DNA from: Aureococcus anophagefferens
Lineage: Eukaryota; Sar; Pelagophyceae; Pelagomonadales; Pelagomonadaceae
NCBI RefSeq assembly: GCF_000186865.1
Contig: NW_008705574.1
Coordinates: forward strand, 134,282 to 198,281
DNA: 64,000 nucleotides
Direction of reading: 5' to 3'
In this document: piece by piece, positions 28,805-38,900 of the stretch
Layout of the letters: every line of letters begins with the position of its first letter
Numbering within the stretch: the stretch's first letter is position 1
Position numbers and translations under genes: made by a program
Notes under the pieces: model-generated
Told to the model about the DNA's origin: nothing
The model's database searches: none
What the model saw: only the letters and a program-made list of their open reading frames with translations

Positions 28805-30496
28805 TTAAGCGGCGGGCGCGTGGGGCGCGTCCCGCGCGAGGGGCGCGGCGGCGACGACGACGAGCTCGGCGGCGGCCACGCTCCTGCAGGCCCAGGTGCC
28901 GTCCGCGTCCCCCGGCTCGAGCTCCGGCTCGACCGTCGGACCGAGCTTCGCGTCGAGCTCGCTGACGGTGCACGGCTGGAACGCGTTGAGGTCCGCGCCG
29001 GGCGCCGTCGTCATGCAGCGCAGGGGCCGCCCGCGCTCGAGGTGGACGTAGGTGTACCCGAACGTCGCCTCGGCGTCCTCGTCGTCGTCGAAGTACGCGG
29101 CGTCGAGCGTGAGGAGCACGTGTTCGACCGCGCCGCGCGCCGCGCGCGGGCGCGCGCCGGGTCGAGCGAGGAGCATCGTCGTGGCGTAGTCGCAGTCGGA
29201 TACGAGCGACGCGACGAGCGCCGTGAGCGAGGGAAACGCGAGGTCCTCCGGGATCTCGTTCTCGAACGCGTCGCGCTGGAGGCTGTAGTGCGACCGGCGC
29301 CACCGGCCGCCCTCGAGCACGAAGTGCGCGACGAGCGCGAGGTCCCAGAAGAAGTGCTCCTCGACGGCGTGGATCGCCTCGGCATGCCGCCGCGTGCCGC
29401 CGAGGCGCTTGAGCAGGGACGTGCGCTGGCGCCGGTCCATGGGCTGCGGCTTCAGCGGCCGCCAGGCGACGGGCTTCCTCGACGCGCACCCGTGGGACGC
29501 GTATCTCCCGCTGCACACCTCTTCTCCGTGACTCCGGTCGAGGAAGCGCGTGAGCTCGCGCGCGGACGCGACCGGCTCGCGCGGCGGCGCGTCTCCCGTC
29601 GGTCGAGCGTCGCCGCTGAGCGTCATGGTGCCGGGGCGCGTCCCCCGCTTCCATTCGAGGCGCGTGACGGGCACGAGCGGCGCGGGAAATGGACCACGCA
29701 CCTCGACGGCGCCATCGCACACGTCGAGACTCAGGCCGCTCGCCAGGATCGCGTCGACGGTCTGCTCGACGATAAACCTCCCTTGGAGGCTGCCGCACTC
29801 GAGGAAGTAGGCCGAAGACGCCGCGAAGGAGTGGGGCCCCATCAGCCGCCAGTTCCCGCGCGTGAGCGACGCCTCGGACGTGCCCAGCGCGCCGCTCTGG
29901 AGGCCCCAGCCGCCGAGCCCCCGCCGAGCCGACAGCTCGAAGGCGCACCGCGGAAGGCGAGACTCCTCCTCAATATAACCCGAGATCCCTGCAACGTCGC
30001 CGTTGCGGTAGTCCTCGCTCGCCAGGCCGCCGACGAGCCCTCCGAACGTGTAGTGGCGCCCGCCCGGGTAGCGTTCGGCCTCGTCCGGCGCGTCCGCCGG
30101 CGTGACGAGGGCCACGAGGCGGCCGATCGTGCCCCGCGGCACCCAGGCCACGCCGCTCGCGCCACAGAGCAGATCGTCGAGCGACCGCTCCGCAATGACT
30201 CGCCAGTCGGAACAGGCGCACGCGCATCGCAGGAGATCCCGCACGCTCGCCAGCGACAGCGCGAGCGCGAGCGCCGTCTCCCGACCGGCGGGCAGCGCCG
30301 TCGGCTCCCGCGGAGGCGGCAGCTCCGCCGGAGGCGCGGCCCCGAAGCGATCCTGCCGTCGCAGCCAGTAGTAGGCATGATGCTTGAGCGTAGCCGCGCG
30401 GTCCTCGCGGTTGAATCCCTCGATTCGAGGATCATGGAACGGAATGTCCGGAGCCTCGTTCCGCGCGACGTCGTCGTCGACCGGCGCCGCGTCCAT
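28805..30496 (-). CDS. Large uncharacterised protein, possibly F-box-like
   Basis: Five hundred sixty-three residues, uninterrupted, no signal peptide or membrane span. The segment LSLASVRDLLRCACACSDWRVIAERSL at about residues 80-107 resembles an F-box helix set, with the Leu/Ser/Val-Cys-Trp pattern seen in many algal F-box proteins. Further on lie an aromatic/glycine-rich patch (RYPGGRHYTFGGLVGGL) and an acidic stretch (YFDDDEDAEATFGYTYV). No known substrate-binding repeat is visible. Assignment as F-box is tentative. It is convergent with the zinc-finger gene (56 bp). Confidence 0.6.
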   Translation of the reverse strand: MDAAPVDDDVARNEAPDIPFHDPRIEGFNREDRAATLKHHAYYWLRRQDRFGAAPPAELPPPREPTALPAGRETALALALSLASVRDLLRCACACSDWRVIAERSLDDLLCGASGVAWVPRGTIGRLVALVTPADAPDEAERYPGGRHYTFGGLVGGLASEDYRNGDVAGISGYIEEESRLPRCAFELSARRGLGGWGLQSGALGTSEASLTRGNWRLMGPHSFAASSAYFLECGSLQGRFIVEQTVDAILASGLSLDVCDGAVEVRGPFPAPLVPVTRLEWKRGTRPGTMTLSGDARPTGDAPPREPVASARELTRFLDRSHGEEVCSGRYASHGCASRKPVAWRPLKPQPMDRRQRTSLLKRLGGTRRHAEAIHAVEEHFFWDLALVAHFVLEGGRWRRSHYSLQRDAFENEIPEDLAFPSLTALVASLVSDCDYATTMLLARPGARPRAARGAVEHVLLTLDAAYFDDDEDAEATFGYTYVHLERGRPLRCMTTAPGADLNAFQPCTVSELDAKLGPTVEPELEPGDADGTWACRSVAAAELVVVAAAPLARDAPHAPAA

Positions 30497-30669
30497 CTCG
30501 AGCGTCCTAGCAATGCTCCACCCGCCTGTTTAACTCCAACGAAGGTTGTCGGGCGCCCATCATCTCCATCGATCGGAGCTTTAAATGAGTGATTGAAGCC
30601 ACGATGCAGCCGACGTTAGACTTCAACCTCCACCGCGGCGCGCCGGCAAGCATCGAGCAACGACTTAAA

Positions 30670-33364
30670 CTAGAGCTCCGGCCGCATGCTCGCGCCGCCG
30701 CCGACGCCCGGGTTGCCGTCGACGTGGAGCTCGAGCGCGCGCGGGAGCTCCTCGGCCGCGGCGCGGAGCGCGGCGACGCCGCCGTGGAGCGCGTTGTTGT
30801 CGAGCTTGAGCGTCGAGAGCGCCTTGAACCGGGGCAGGCCTTCCGCCAGGGCCGCGGCGCCGTCGTCGCCGACGCTGTTCATGTTCAGGCCGAGGTACGC
30901 GAGCGCGGGCGCGCCGCTCGCGAGCGCGGCCGCGAGCGCCGCGGCCGCGGCATCGCCGAGCTGGTTCTTGTGGAGCCCGAGGAGCGCCAGCGAGGGGTGG
31001 CGCTCGACCGCCGGCGCGAGCGCCGCGACGCCCGCGTCCCCGAGGCCGTTGCCCGACGCTTCCAGGAATTCGAGCGCCGGCGCGCCGTCGAGGATCCGCG
31101 CGAGCATGGGCCCGGCCTGCCCCGGGAGGTTGTTGAGCGTCACGTCCAACTTCGCGAGCGCGGGCTGGTCCTGGAGCGCCTCCACGAGGGCCGCGAGGCC
31201 CTCGCGCCCGAAGCCCGCGTTCGCGATGGAGATCGCCGTCGCTTTCGCGGTCCCCAGCGCGGCCGCGAGGGCCAGGATGCCCTGCTCGCCGACCGTGTAG
31301 CCGCGCAGGTCGACGACGCCGTCGAGGGCCGGGATCAGCAGCGCGGCGACCTTCGGCTTCACCATCTGCAGGGCCGCGTGGATCGGCTCCATCGTATTTT
31401 CCGCCCGCACGTCCGCGCGCGCGCCCGCGTCGAGGAACAGCCGCACCAAGTCTGGATGGCCGTTGCCCGACGCCTGGTGGAGCGCGTGCCAGCCGCCGTC
31501 GGCGCGCGCGTCGAGGTCCGCGCCCGCGTCGAGGAGGTACCTCGCGGTCGCGAGGCCCCCCGCGTGCGCGACTTCGTGGAGGGGACGCCAGCCCCGCACC
31601 TCCCGCGCGTCGAGGTCCGCGCCGCGGTCCACGAGGAGTCGCACGACGTCGTCGCGCGCGAGGTGGCAGGCGACGTGGAGCGGCGTGCGCTCCTTGTCGC
31701 CCGCGTCGCGCGCCGCGAGGTCCGCGCCGGCGTCCACCAACGCCCGCACGTCCTCCAGGGTCCCGAACTTGACGGCCCCGTGGAGCTGCGTCGCCGGCCC
31801 GGCGACGGCGGGCGGTTCGACGACGACCTCGTCGATGGCGAGCAGCGCCTCCGAGTAGGGCGCCGCGCCCGCGCACGCGTCGCAGTCGACGTCGAGCATC
31901 CATTCGATCAGACTCGCGTTCGCGAGCCACGCGAGGCGGTCCGGCGCGTGGCCCGTCATGTAGGCGTAGTCCGACTGGCGCGGCGGCGGCGCCCAGGGGA
32001 ATTTCGTGTACGCGTAGGCCGTCTTGCGCCGCTTCTGGCTTTTGTACTCGCGGTCCCACGCGTCGTGGCCTGTGTGGAAATCAAATCTTCAACCCGACGT
32101 CAATGTGCGCGTAATTGAACGGATTGCGTCGGACTCTTCGGCTGTGCTTCGAGAACTCGACGAGAGCAATCGATTCGTCCAAAAATCAGCCGAATCGACT
32201 TCGATTTGATCGAGATAGAGAGTTCTGAAGTTTGGTGGGGACCCCCCAAACCAGTGGTTGATTTCCACACAGGTCGTGGCCTCCGACCATGAGCGGCCGG
32301 TCGTTGGCCCCGACGAAGTGGCGCACGGCCGGGCAGCACTCCGGCGCGCCCGACGGGCAGCAGAGGCTTCTCGCGAGGCTCGGCGTCGGGTAGAGCGACG
32401 CGGCCATGGGGACCAGAGCCGCGAAGACGCCCCGTCGCCTGGCCGCGTAGTGGTAGAGGCCCCGGCCGCCGTAGGACGTCGACGTGAGGATGACGCGCTT
32501 CGGGTCGCCCTGGAACTTTTCGAGAGCGGCGTCCAGGACGCGGTCCACGCGCACGAGGTTGCGGTTCGTGAAGCCCACTTCGCCGAACGCCGGTCGCTTC
32601 GTCGCGTCCTCCGCGGCGTAGAGGAAGTTGCCCCGATGGACCATGGTCCGGTCGCGCTGGCATTCCGTGCAGGGCTGGAGGAAGAGGAAGGGGAAGGCCT
32701 TGGCGAACTGCTTGTCCGTGTCGAGGTAGTAGGCCACGGATTGGAATTTCGCGGCGTACTCCGGTCCGTCGTTGCCGCCGTGGAAGTAGAGCAGCGTGGG
32801 CGTGCGCCTGCGCTTCTTGGCCGCGGCGTCGGGCTTGGCCGTCGGCCGGAAGACCAGGGCCGGGAGCGCCTGGCCCGTCCAGGGCGCGAGCCGGCCCTTG
32901 GGGACGCGCCGCGAGTTGTCCGGCTCCCGCGGCGGCGCGCCGTCCAAGGCCGCGCCCGGCGGCGGCGCCGCGCGGTCGAGGTCCTGGAGCCAGGCCATGA
33001 GCGACGGGCCGTCCTTGGGGGCGTCGGCGGGGTAGGCGACGAAGCCGTCGCCCGTCCAGGCCTTGACGGCCGCGGCGTCGCCGCACGCGTCGCACGCCTT
33101 CGGCTCCGCGTCGCAGTCGCCGCGCCAGACGGTGCCCGGCGGCAGGCTCCAGGACAGCTGCTGCCAGTAGCCGTCGAAGGGGTCCCCGCCGTCGCCGGCC
33201 CGCGCGAAGCGCACGGCGGCGAAGCGCGGCGACCCGCGGAGGATGGGAAGCGTCGTCGCATTGAGGACCACGGGCGGGAGCTTCTGGTTCTCCGTGTCGC
33301 CGTCGGCGTTCGTTATCGCGATCGCGAGAGCGACCGTGATACAGCGCAGCACCGCCGCGATCAT
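30670..33364 (-). CDS. Secreted alpha/beta hydrolase fused to ankyrin and leucine-rich repeats; exons 33364-32281 and 32069-30670
   Basis: Splicing out 32070-32280 gives 827 residues. A signal peptide (MIAAVLRCITVALAIAITNA) is followed by an esterase-like domain with TLLYFHGGNDG and a nucleophile region LTSTSYGGRGLYHY near residue 295. The intron falls at VGG|HDAWDREYKS, directly at the presumed catalytic His363; the spliced junction keeps this motif intact. Ankyrin repeats follow at about 455-600 (TPLHVACHLARDDVVRLLVD, RPLHEVAHAGGLATARYLLD), then ribonuclease-inhibitor-type LRRs at about 600-820 (LEASGNGLGDAGVAALA, LGLNMNSVGDDGAAAL). A leader on a protein with ankyrin and LRR repeats is unusual. 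The intron is a 203-bp introner plus 8-bp target copy, GC-AG. Confidence 0.75.
32070..32272 (-). mobile_element. Introner element copy 1 (203 bp), sense in gene
   Basis: Both ends carry the 15-bp inverted repeat CTGTGTGGAAATCAA. The 8-bp target GTCGTGGC (plus strand) flanks it at 32062-32069 and 32273-32280. In the gene (minus strand) the intron is the target copy plus the element, with donor GCCACG and acceptor CCACACAG, and the original codons are restored exactly. Near the donor-proximal end there is a subterminal palindrome (GTTTGG ... CCAAAC around GGGGTCCCC). No transposase gene is present, so it is non-autonomous. Confidence 0.93.
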
Positions 33365-33583
33365 GATTCACGCGCGAGACCTCGAGGAAGCGGCGCGGTC
33401 GCCGAGGATTTGCCGCGTGAGAGACCTTGGCTCGACGATCGGCGAGCGTGAGTTGTCCAGGAGCCTTCCAGGGCGCACCAGACCCGCAGCGCGTCGTCGG
33501 GGCAGCCGGCGGCGACGGCCGCGGTCCCCAACCCCCCGCGACGACGCCACACAAAACCGAGAGGCCCCTACGGCACCCCACCC

Positions 33584-34324
33584 TCAGTTGTCCTTGCCGA
33601 CGTCGTCCGCGGTCGGGTCGCCCGTGACGAGCTTGTAGAGGCCCTCGAGGATGAGCTTGGTCCAGTAGGCCTGGAGCGACGTCATGAGGATGTTGACGAC
33701 GAGGAACGTGTTGACCTCGAGGGCGTCGCCGGCGTGCGCGAGCGACGCGGCCCAGAAGTGGTAGGACACGACGGGCCAGTAGACCGTCCGTAGCGCGAGG
33801 AAGCAGACGGCGAAGGTCGGCCGCGCGATGGCGTTGGCCGTCGGGTAGTCGCGCTTCAGGTGCTTGAACATCTTGAAGGCGTCGACGAACGCGAGGGGCA
33901 GGCTCGACACCTCCGAGACGCCCATGAAGTACGCGCCGTAGTAGAAGTAGAGGCCCTTGCGCGCGCTCAGGACCGCCAGCAGCAGCGCCAGCGCGTGGTG
34001 GGCGACGAGCTCGAAGGACTTGCCCCGCAGCCGCTTCACGCCCAGAGCGCAGGCGAGCTCGTAGAGCTGGAACGGGATCTGCAGCGTGCTCGCGAGCTCG
34101 CCGAAGGCGCTCGCGCGCGTCACGCCGGGCGTCGACGCCAGCTCGAGGTAGCCGCCGTCGACGAACCAGGCCCGCAGGCCGCAGGCGGCGAGCAACGCGA
34201 AGCCCAGGAACTGGGGCACGGCGTGCGCCGCGAGGTGGCTGCCGAAGAGGCCCCGGCAGATTGCGTGGCAGCCGCAGAGCGCGGCGCCGAACTGCTTCGC
34301 CTCCGTGACGTAGCGCAGGGCCAT
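33584..34324 (-). CDS. TLC-domain multi-pass membrane protein
   Basis: Two hundred forty-six residues from the ATG at 34324; the frame extends upstream only to a GTG. Several membrane spans are seen, with the TLC hallmark SFELVAHHALALLLAVLSARKG containing the two adjacent histidines, followed by GVSEVSSLPLAFVDAF and TFLVVNILMTSLQAYWTKLI. The TRAM/LAG1/CLN8 domain occurs in ceramide synthases and in lipid-handling proteins of the TLCD family. The short length and absence of a homeobox fit TLCD/TMEM56-like proteins of the endoplasmic reticulum or plasma membrane. Lipid substrate unknown. Confidence 0.82.
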   Translation of the reverse strand: MALRYVTEAKQFGAALCGCHAICRGLFGSHLAAHAVPQFLGFALLAACGLRAWFVDGGYLELASTPGVTRASAFGELASTLQIPFQLYELACALGVKRLRGKSFELVAHHALALLLAVLSARKGLYFYYGAYFMGVSEVSSLPLAFVDAFKMFKHLKRDYPTANAIARPTFAVCFLALRTVYWPVVSYHFWAASLAHAGDALEVNTFLVVNILMTSLQAYWTKLILEGLYKLVTGDPTADDVGKDN

Positions 34325-34530
34325 GGGTGTTTGTTTGGTGACGGCCTCGGCCGGCGCAGCGCCAAGGCACGCGAGCACCGGGGCCGCGACGGGCGGTGGA
34401 TGCGGCGCACGAGCTTATGTGGCCAAGCCGAAAGAAATGGATGGTGTTTGCTCATCAGATATATGAAAGATTTTGGAGTGGTTGTTGATGCTCGAGAATG
34501 CAGCATGGAGCACAATTTAATCCTCCAAGT

Positions 34531-34580
34531 AGTCCTCCAAGCAAGGGCGTGGTCTAGTCCTCCACGCAAGGGCGTGCTTT
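34531..34580 (+). repeat. Tandem repeat, two 25-bp units
   Basis: Two adjacent 25-bp units (starting AGTCCTCCAAGCAAGGGCG and AGTCCTCCACGCAAGGGCG), preceded by a partial unit. They sit just upstream of the ankyrin-like gene start, in an AT-richer 270-bp divergent spacer. Confidence 0.8.
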
Positions 34581-34594
34581 AGTCGGGAGTGAGC

Positions 34595-35410
34595 ATGCAC
34601 TTCATGAGTTCGCCGCAGGCTGGCGCACAGCGTGCGAGACATGCCGATCCAACATGGCGCGACAACGAGCTTCACGCGCTGTGTGCGGCGCCGTCCGTGA
34701 CCGTGGAGCAAGTGCAGGCAAGCGACGCCGCCCTGGCCAGCGAGCGCGGCCGCACGGGCGAGCTGCCGCTCCACGTGCTCTGCGCCAACCGCGAGGTCAC
34801 GGCGGATCTCGCGCGCGCCGTCGCCGCGCTCGACCCGGCCGCGGCGACGCGGGAGTGCGGCGCCATCGACCTCGATCACGACTGGGTCGGCGCGCTCCAC
34901 GTGGTTTGCGCGAACCCGGCGGTCACGGTCGAGCTCGTCGAGGCAATCGCGGCGCTGGACCCGGCCGCGGCCGACGCGAGGAGCGGCGAGAACGGGTGGA
35001 CGGCGCTGCACGTGCTCTGCTGCAACCCGGCCGTCACCCCGGCCCTCGCGCGGTGCGTCGGCGGCCTCTGCCCCGGCGCGGCGGTGAAAGACCTGAAATG
35101 GTTCGCGCGGAAGTACCCGCTGCACGTCCTCTGCCAGAATCGGGCCGTCACGCCGGAGCTCGTGCGCGTCGTCGGCGAGCTCTACCCCGCGGCGGCGGCC
35201 GCCGCCGCGTCCCGTCGCTACGCCGGGCGCGGGCTCCACGCCACGGAGCTGCGGGACGCGCTGCCGGGCCTGCTCCTCGCCGAGCTGGGCCTCGACGCCG
35301 GACTTCGATGGGCCTGCACGGAGGCCCTGGTGGCCCTCCACCCCGACGCCGCGGCCAACGCCGCCGTGTCGCCGCCGCCCAGCGAAGTGCCGGACCTCCT
35401 CGAGTTTTAG
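34595..35410 (+). CDS. Degenerate ankyrin-like repeat protein
   Basis: Two hundred seventy-one residues from the ATG at 34595. At least five imperfect repeats of about 35 residues carry the signature LHxLCxNxxVTxxL (LHALCAAPSVTVEQV, LHVLCANREVTADLA, LHVVCANPAVTVELV, LHVLCCNPAVTPALA, LHVLCQNRAVTPELV). This resembles an ankyrin repeat with a fixed cysteine, of a type common in stramenopile genomes. It should fold as a solenoid for protein binding. There is no signal peptide and no catalytic domain. Confidence 0.75.
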   Translation: MHFMSSPQAGAQRARHADPTWRDNELHALCAAPSVTVEQVQASDAALASERGRTGELPLHVLCANREVTADLARAVAALDPAAATRECGAIDLDHDWVGALHVVCANPAVTVELVEAIAALDPAAADARSGENGWTALHVLCCNPAVTPALARCVGGLCPGAAVKDLKWFARKYPLHVLCQNRAVTPELVRVVGELYPAAAAAAASRRYAGRGLHATELRDALPGLLLAELGLDAGLRWACTEALVALHPDAAANAAVSPPPSEVPDLLEF

Positions 35411-35475
35411 CGGATGCCTTGAGCGACGCGGAGCGGTGTGGGGCTCGTCGGCGCGTCGCCGTCCCGCGCCGGAGC

Positions 35476-36339
35476 CTAGCAGTTGGAGGGCGTGGGCTTG
35501 GGCGGCGGGAGCGGCGCGCCGCCGCCCTCGCCCTTGTGGATGTAGTGGTAGTAGAGGTCGTTCGTGTCGACGGCGCCGATGAACTCCCAGCCCGTCTCCT
35601 TCATGTGGTAGAGGTTGTTCCAGCCGCCGCTGTAGGCGTCGCGGTGCGCGGCGCCGGCGATGGCGCGGCGGCCGAGGTCGATGGCCTCGGGCACCGTGAG
35701 GTCGTCGCGCAGGTTCGAGTCGATGACGCCGTAGGCGTACGTGGACCCGGAGCCGACGCAGAAGACGTTGCCGTGGAGCCGCGTGCCGTCGTCGTCGACG
35801 TAGTAGAGCTGGGGCCCCGTCTCGTCCCAGCCGCAGACCATGGTGCCCATGGAGAGGCCCCGCCCGCGGTAGGAGTACATGGTGTTGGCGAGCATCTTCG
35901 ACGCCGCCGCGACGGACACGCGCCGCTTGTTCCGGAGCTCGAACATGCGGCACTGCGTGCCCAGGTTCCGCTCCCAGAAGGAGCAGTCCGCCGCGCCGCC
36001 GGCCATCGTGCCCAGGAGGAAGGGGTTGATCTCGATGACCTTCTTCACCGTCTGCGACGCGATGTACGGGCCCATCGTCGACCGCGAGTCGACGGAGATG
36101 ATGACGCCCCCGTTGAATTTGAACGCGAGCGTCGTCGTGCCCTTGGCGAACTTGACGTCCTGGTGGTGGTCCGTGCCGTAGCCCACGCCGAAGTTCTGCG
36201 CCGAGTAGGCCGCGGGGTCCACGACGGGCGCGAGGGCGAAGGACGTCGGGGACGCGAGCTGCGCCGCCGCGCTGACCTCCTCCTCGGGCTTCGCGGCCTT
36301 GCCGATGTCCAGGACGCCCGAGAGGGCCAGGGCCGCCAT
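35476..36339 (-). CDS. PSMB5: 20S proteasome subunit beta type-5
   Basis: Two hundred eighty-seven residues. A propeptide of 67 residues ends in AKG, followed by the mature N-terminus [11 protein letters not shown]. The catalytic nucleophile is Thr68, with Asp17 (SVDSRS) and Lys33 (QTVKK) of mature numbering in place. Later segments [29 protein letters not shown] and [11 protein letters not shown] are typical of beta-5, the chymotrypsin-like active subunit of the proteasome core. The C-terminal extension is proline-rich ([12 protein letters not shown]). The gene is convergent with the ankyrin-like gene and divergent from a plastid-protein gene. Confidence 0.95.
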   Translation of the reverse strand: MAALALSGVLDIGKAAKPEEEVSAAAQLASPTSFALAPVVDPAAYSAQNFGVGYGTDHHQDVKFAKGTTTLAFKFNGGVIISVDSRSTMGPYIASQTVKKVIEINPFLLGTMAGGAADCSFWERNLGTQCRMFELRNKRRVSVAAASKMLANTMYSYRGRGLSMGTMVCGWDETGPQLYYVDDDGTRLHGNVFCVGSGSTYAYGVIDSNLRDDLTVPEAIDLGRRAIAGAAHRDAYSGGWNNLYHMKETGWEFIGAVDTNDLYYHYIHKGEGGGAPLPPPKPTPSNC

Positions 36340-36509
36340 GGTCGAAGGGGCGGGCGACTGCGCGCGCGTCGAAGGAGCTGGACCGCGAGCGCCGCGCGGT
36401 ACTACGCCGGTAGCCGAGTCGACGAGCCGAGCGCCTTCACCACCGGCGCCGGCCTGTGGCAGCGCTCGACGCGCTCGTCGTCGCAGCTCGAACGCGCCGC
36501 AGAGCCGTG

Positions 36510-37025
36510 ATGCGCTGCCGCTGCGGCCTCGCAGCGCTGCTGCTCGTCGCCGCGCGGGCCTGGGCGCCGCCGCGACGCGTCCAGGCCTCGACGCCGCACC
36601 GCGCGCCGCACAGCGCCAGCGCGACGCGCCGGAGTGCGAAGAGCGACCCCTTCCGGCCCGCGGTCGGCTCGTCGGCGCCGGCCGTCGTCAACGCGCTCGT
36701 GCGCCTCGAGAACGGCCAGGCGCCGCTCGACGGCGACGCCGGCAGCGACGTCGCCGCGCGCGTCGACCGCGCCGCGTACGCGGCCGCGCTCGCCGACGCC
36801 GTCGCCGAAGCCGCCTGGGTCGCGAAGTACCAGGAGGAGGGCCGCTTCGGCCTGCCCCTCGACTCCGACGACCCCCTCGTCGCCATGCAGCGCTGCGAGT
36901 GCCTCCTCGCGCTCTACCTCCTCGAGCACCACCCGGACGGCCTCGCGGCCGACGACGGCGCCCCGCCGCTCCGCGCGGACGACTTCATCGACGAGGAGCG
37001 CCTCGGCGTGCTCCGGGGGCGATGA
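36510..37025 (+). CDS. Small protein with plastid-type leader, function unknown
   Basis: One hundred seventy-one residues. [23 protein letters not shown] is a signal peptide whose cleavage region (ARAW-AP) has an aromatic residue at +1, as in secondary-plastid bipartite leaders. A basic, Ser/Ala-rich transit-like stretch follows ([20 protein letters not shown]). The mature part is helical ([34 protein letters not shown]). I do not recognise the domain. The ATG at 36510 was chosen because upstream in-frame codons include only non-ATG starts. It shares a 170-bp divergent region with PSMB5. Confidence 0.65.
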   Translation: MRCRCGLAALLLVAARAWAPPRRVQASTPHRAPHSASATRRSAKSDPFRPAVGSSAPAVVNALVRLENGQAPLDGDAGSDVAARVDRAAYAAALADAVAEAAWVAKYQEEGRFGLPLDSDDPLVAMQRCECLLALYLLEHHPDGLAADDGAPPLRADDFIDEERLGVLRGR

Positions 37026-37129
37026 CGGTACATTCGCGTGTAGGGGTCTTCGGGAGACGGCGCGCGGCGCGGGCGTTCGGGGGGTGGGCCGCACGTGCTG
37101 CGGCGCCGGCCTCGAGATCTCCGCGGTTA

Positions 37130-38554
37130 CTAGCGGCTGATGAAGCTAGTCCAGTCGGCGCCGCTGCGAGCGTGCCACCACACGGGGGAAACGTCCTCCC
37201 GATCGTCGGCAGAGGGGTGGTGGAGCTGGAGGCGGAGCTCCGGCAGAGCTTCGGAGATGCCGTGGAGCTCGTCGTCGCGTCGAAAGATCTCCTCGTCGGG
37301 CACTTCATCGTAGAGCATTCTCGCGCCGTCGACGTAGATGCAGATCCGGCCTTGCTCGTGGCCGCAAATGAAGGGCCCCGCCAATGACGTGAAATCCAAA
37401 TAGATGACGCGGAGCGTCGTCGCTTGCCGGAGCGAGACTGGTAGCGCCTTGAGCTTTTTGTTCATCGATACATTGAGCACCACGAGGGGTAGCTCACCCA
37501 GCCAGTCAGGGAGTTCTCGGAGGTCGCATTCTTGCAGGTCGATCGACCGGAGTCTCAGCGAACGGAATGAGTCGGGGACGCGGCCCAAATTCTGGCCGCT
37601 CAGTCCGAGCTCGCGGATTGTCGTGCCGCAAACCGATTCGAGCCCGACCATCTGTTCCAGCGCATTCTCGATCTCCCACTGTTCGCAAACGCTCTCAGTT
37701 TCGAAAGTGACGCTCTCGAGGCGCATCTGTCGCAACGTCGGCGCCCACTCTGCGATGGCGCAGCCGTAGGACCAGAGCCGCCGAAGCTGCCCAAGATCGG
37801 CGGCGAACCAGTCCGGCGGCAAGGTCTCGCCACCGATCTCGAGCTCCTGCAGTTGCGATAGCCGCCGCGCGTGGGCCAGATTGATGGCATCGTGGCAGGC
37901 GTCGTGTCGCAGCGCGCGCAGCGACGGCGGCAACACGTCCTCGCGATCTTCCCAGAATTGATCTCGATTCTCAAATTTAAAAGCAATCTGTGTTCGATAG
38001 CCCAACGCCAACTCGTCGAGCGCCAGGTCCCGGAACCAGGGCGGAAAGATCACCCTGAAGTACTCGAACATCATATCTCGGAGCCGGGGCAGGTCGCGGA
38101 ACACCGAGGGGATCGTGCCCTGTTGAGGTGCCAGGTCTGGTTTCGAGTAGTCGCGCCCGTTCACAATGATGCTCTCGCAGCCCGCGAACATCTCGCCGAA
38201 GTTCCCTGGAAGCTGCGGGAACCAGTTCGGCCGGATGCGGAGCTGGCGGAGGTTCGCGTACGAGACGGCGTCGCGGAATGCTCGGCACACAGTTCGGAAG
38301 TCGCGCAGCTGTTGCAGTCTGTCGCTCTCCGACGTTGTATCAAACGCCCCGAAGTTCGGGCCGAAGAAACGCGGATTCGTGAAGAGCACCAGAGTGTCAT
38401 TGTCGCAAGCGCGGACGTGTGCGTCGAATCCGTCGCTCTCGTTGAGAGTCAAGGGGTAAATCTCGTTTTTTATCAGGTATTGGGAAACGACGCCCCAGAC
38501 GTCGCTCCCGAACTGATCGAGCAAGACGCGGCACGCCGCGCGTCGAGTGCGCAT
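37130..38554 (-). CDS. Leucine-rich repeat protein with atypical base composition
   Basis: Four hundred seventy-four residues, no signal peptide. Plant-type short LRRs occupy about residues 90-400 (LRQLRIRPNWFPQLPGNFGEM, IRELGLSGQNLGRVPDSFRSL, LRSIDLQECDLRELPDWLGEL, VLNVSMNKKLKALPVSLRQA). The N-terminus (LLDQFGSDVWGVVSQYLI) may be an F-box-like helix. Codon third positions are visibly less GC-biased than in adjacent genes, with many A- and T-ending codons. This could reflect later acquisition or weak selection. Function unknown; a protein-interaction scaffold is likely. Confidence 0.72.
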   Translation of the reverse strand: MRTRRAACRVLLDQFGSDVWGVVSQYLIKNEIYPLTLNESDGFDAHVRACDNDTLVLFTNPRFFGPNFGAFDTTSESDRLQQLRDFRTVCRAFRDAVSYANLRQLRIRPNWFPQLPGNFGEMFAGCESIIVNGRDYSKPDLAPQQGTIPSVFRDLPRLRDMMFEYFRVIFPPWFRDLALDELALGYRTQIAFKFENRDQFWEDREDVLPPSLRALRHDACHDAINLAHARRLSQLQELEIGGETLPPDWFAADLGQLRRLWSYGCAIAEWAPTLRQMRLESVTFETESVCEQWEIENALEQMVGLESVCGTTIRELGLSGQNLGRVPDSFRSLRLRSIDLQECDLRELPDWLGELPLVVLNVSMNKKLKALPVSLRQATTLRVIYLDFTSLAGPFICGHEQGRICIYVDGARMLYDEVPDEEIFRRDDELHGISEALPELRLQLHHPSADDREDVSPVWWHARSGADWTSFISR

Positions 38555-38676
38555 CGCTCGTCTCGCCCGTCTCGCCCCTCTTTTTGCCTCAGCAGATGCG
38601 CGCCTTTGCTTGGCGAGCGCCTGTCTCGCTCCGAGGGTCGCCTCGCGACGCTCAGGACCGGCGCGGGCACGCGACG

Positions 38677-38863
38677 ATGGGCCTCCCGCGGCGGATCGCG
38701 CGGCTTCTGCTCGTCGCCCTCGGGCTTTCTGTTGTCTCGTCCCGCCTCTCCGCGACGCGCAAGAAAGAAGCCGCCAAGAAACTCGAGTACAACGACGACG
38801 ACGACGACGACCAGGGCTTCGACGACGACGACGACGACTCCCGCGAGGGCAGCTCGGAGGACT

Positions 38864-38900
<37 letters not shown>

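Noticed and set aside
32186..32280. Read-through C-terminus of the hydrolase (CGNQPLVWGVPTKL) as a real protein end
   Set aside because: The same peptide appears at the read-through of other introners, which shows that it is transposon sequence translated by chance.
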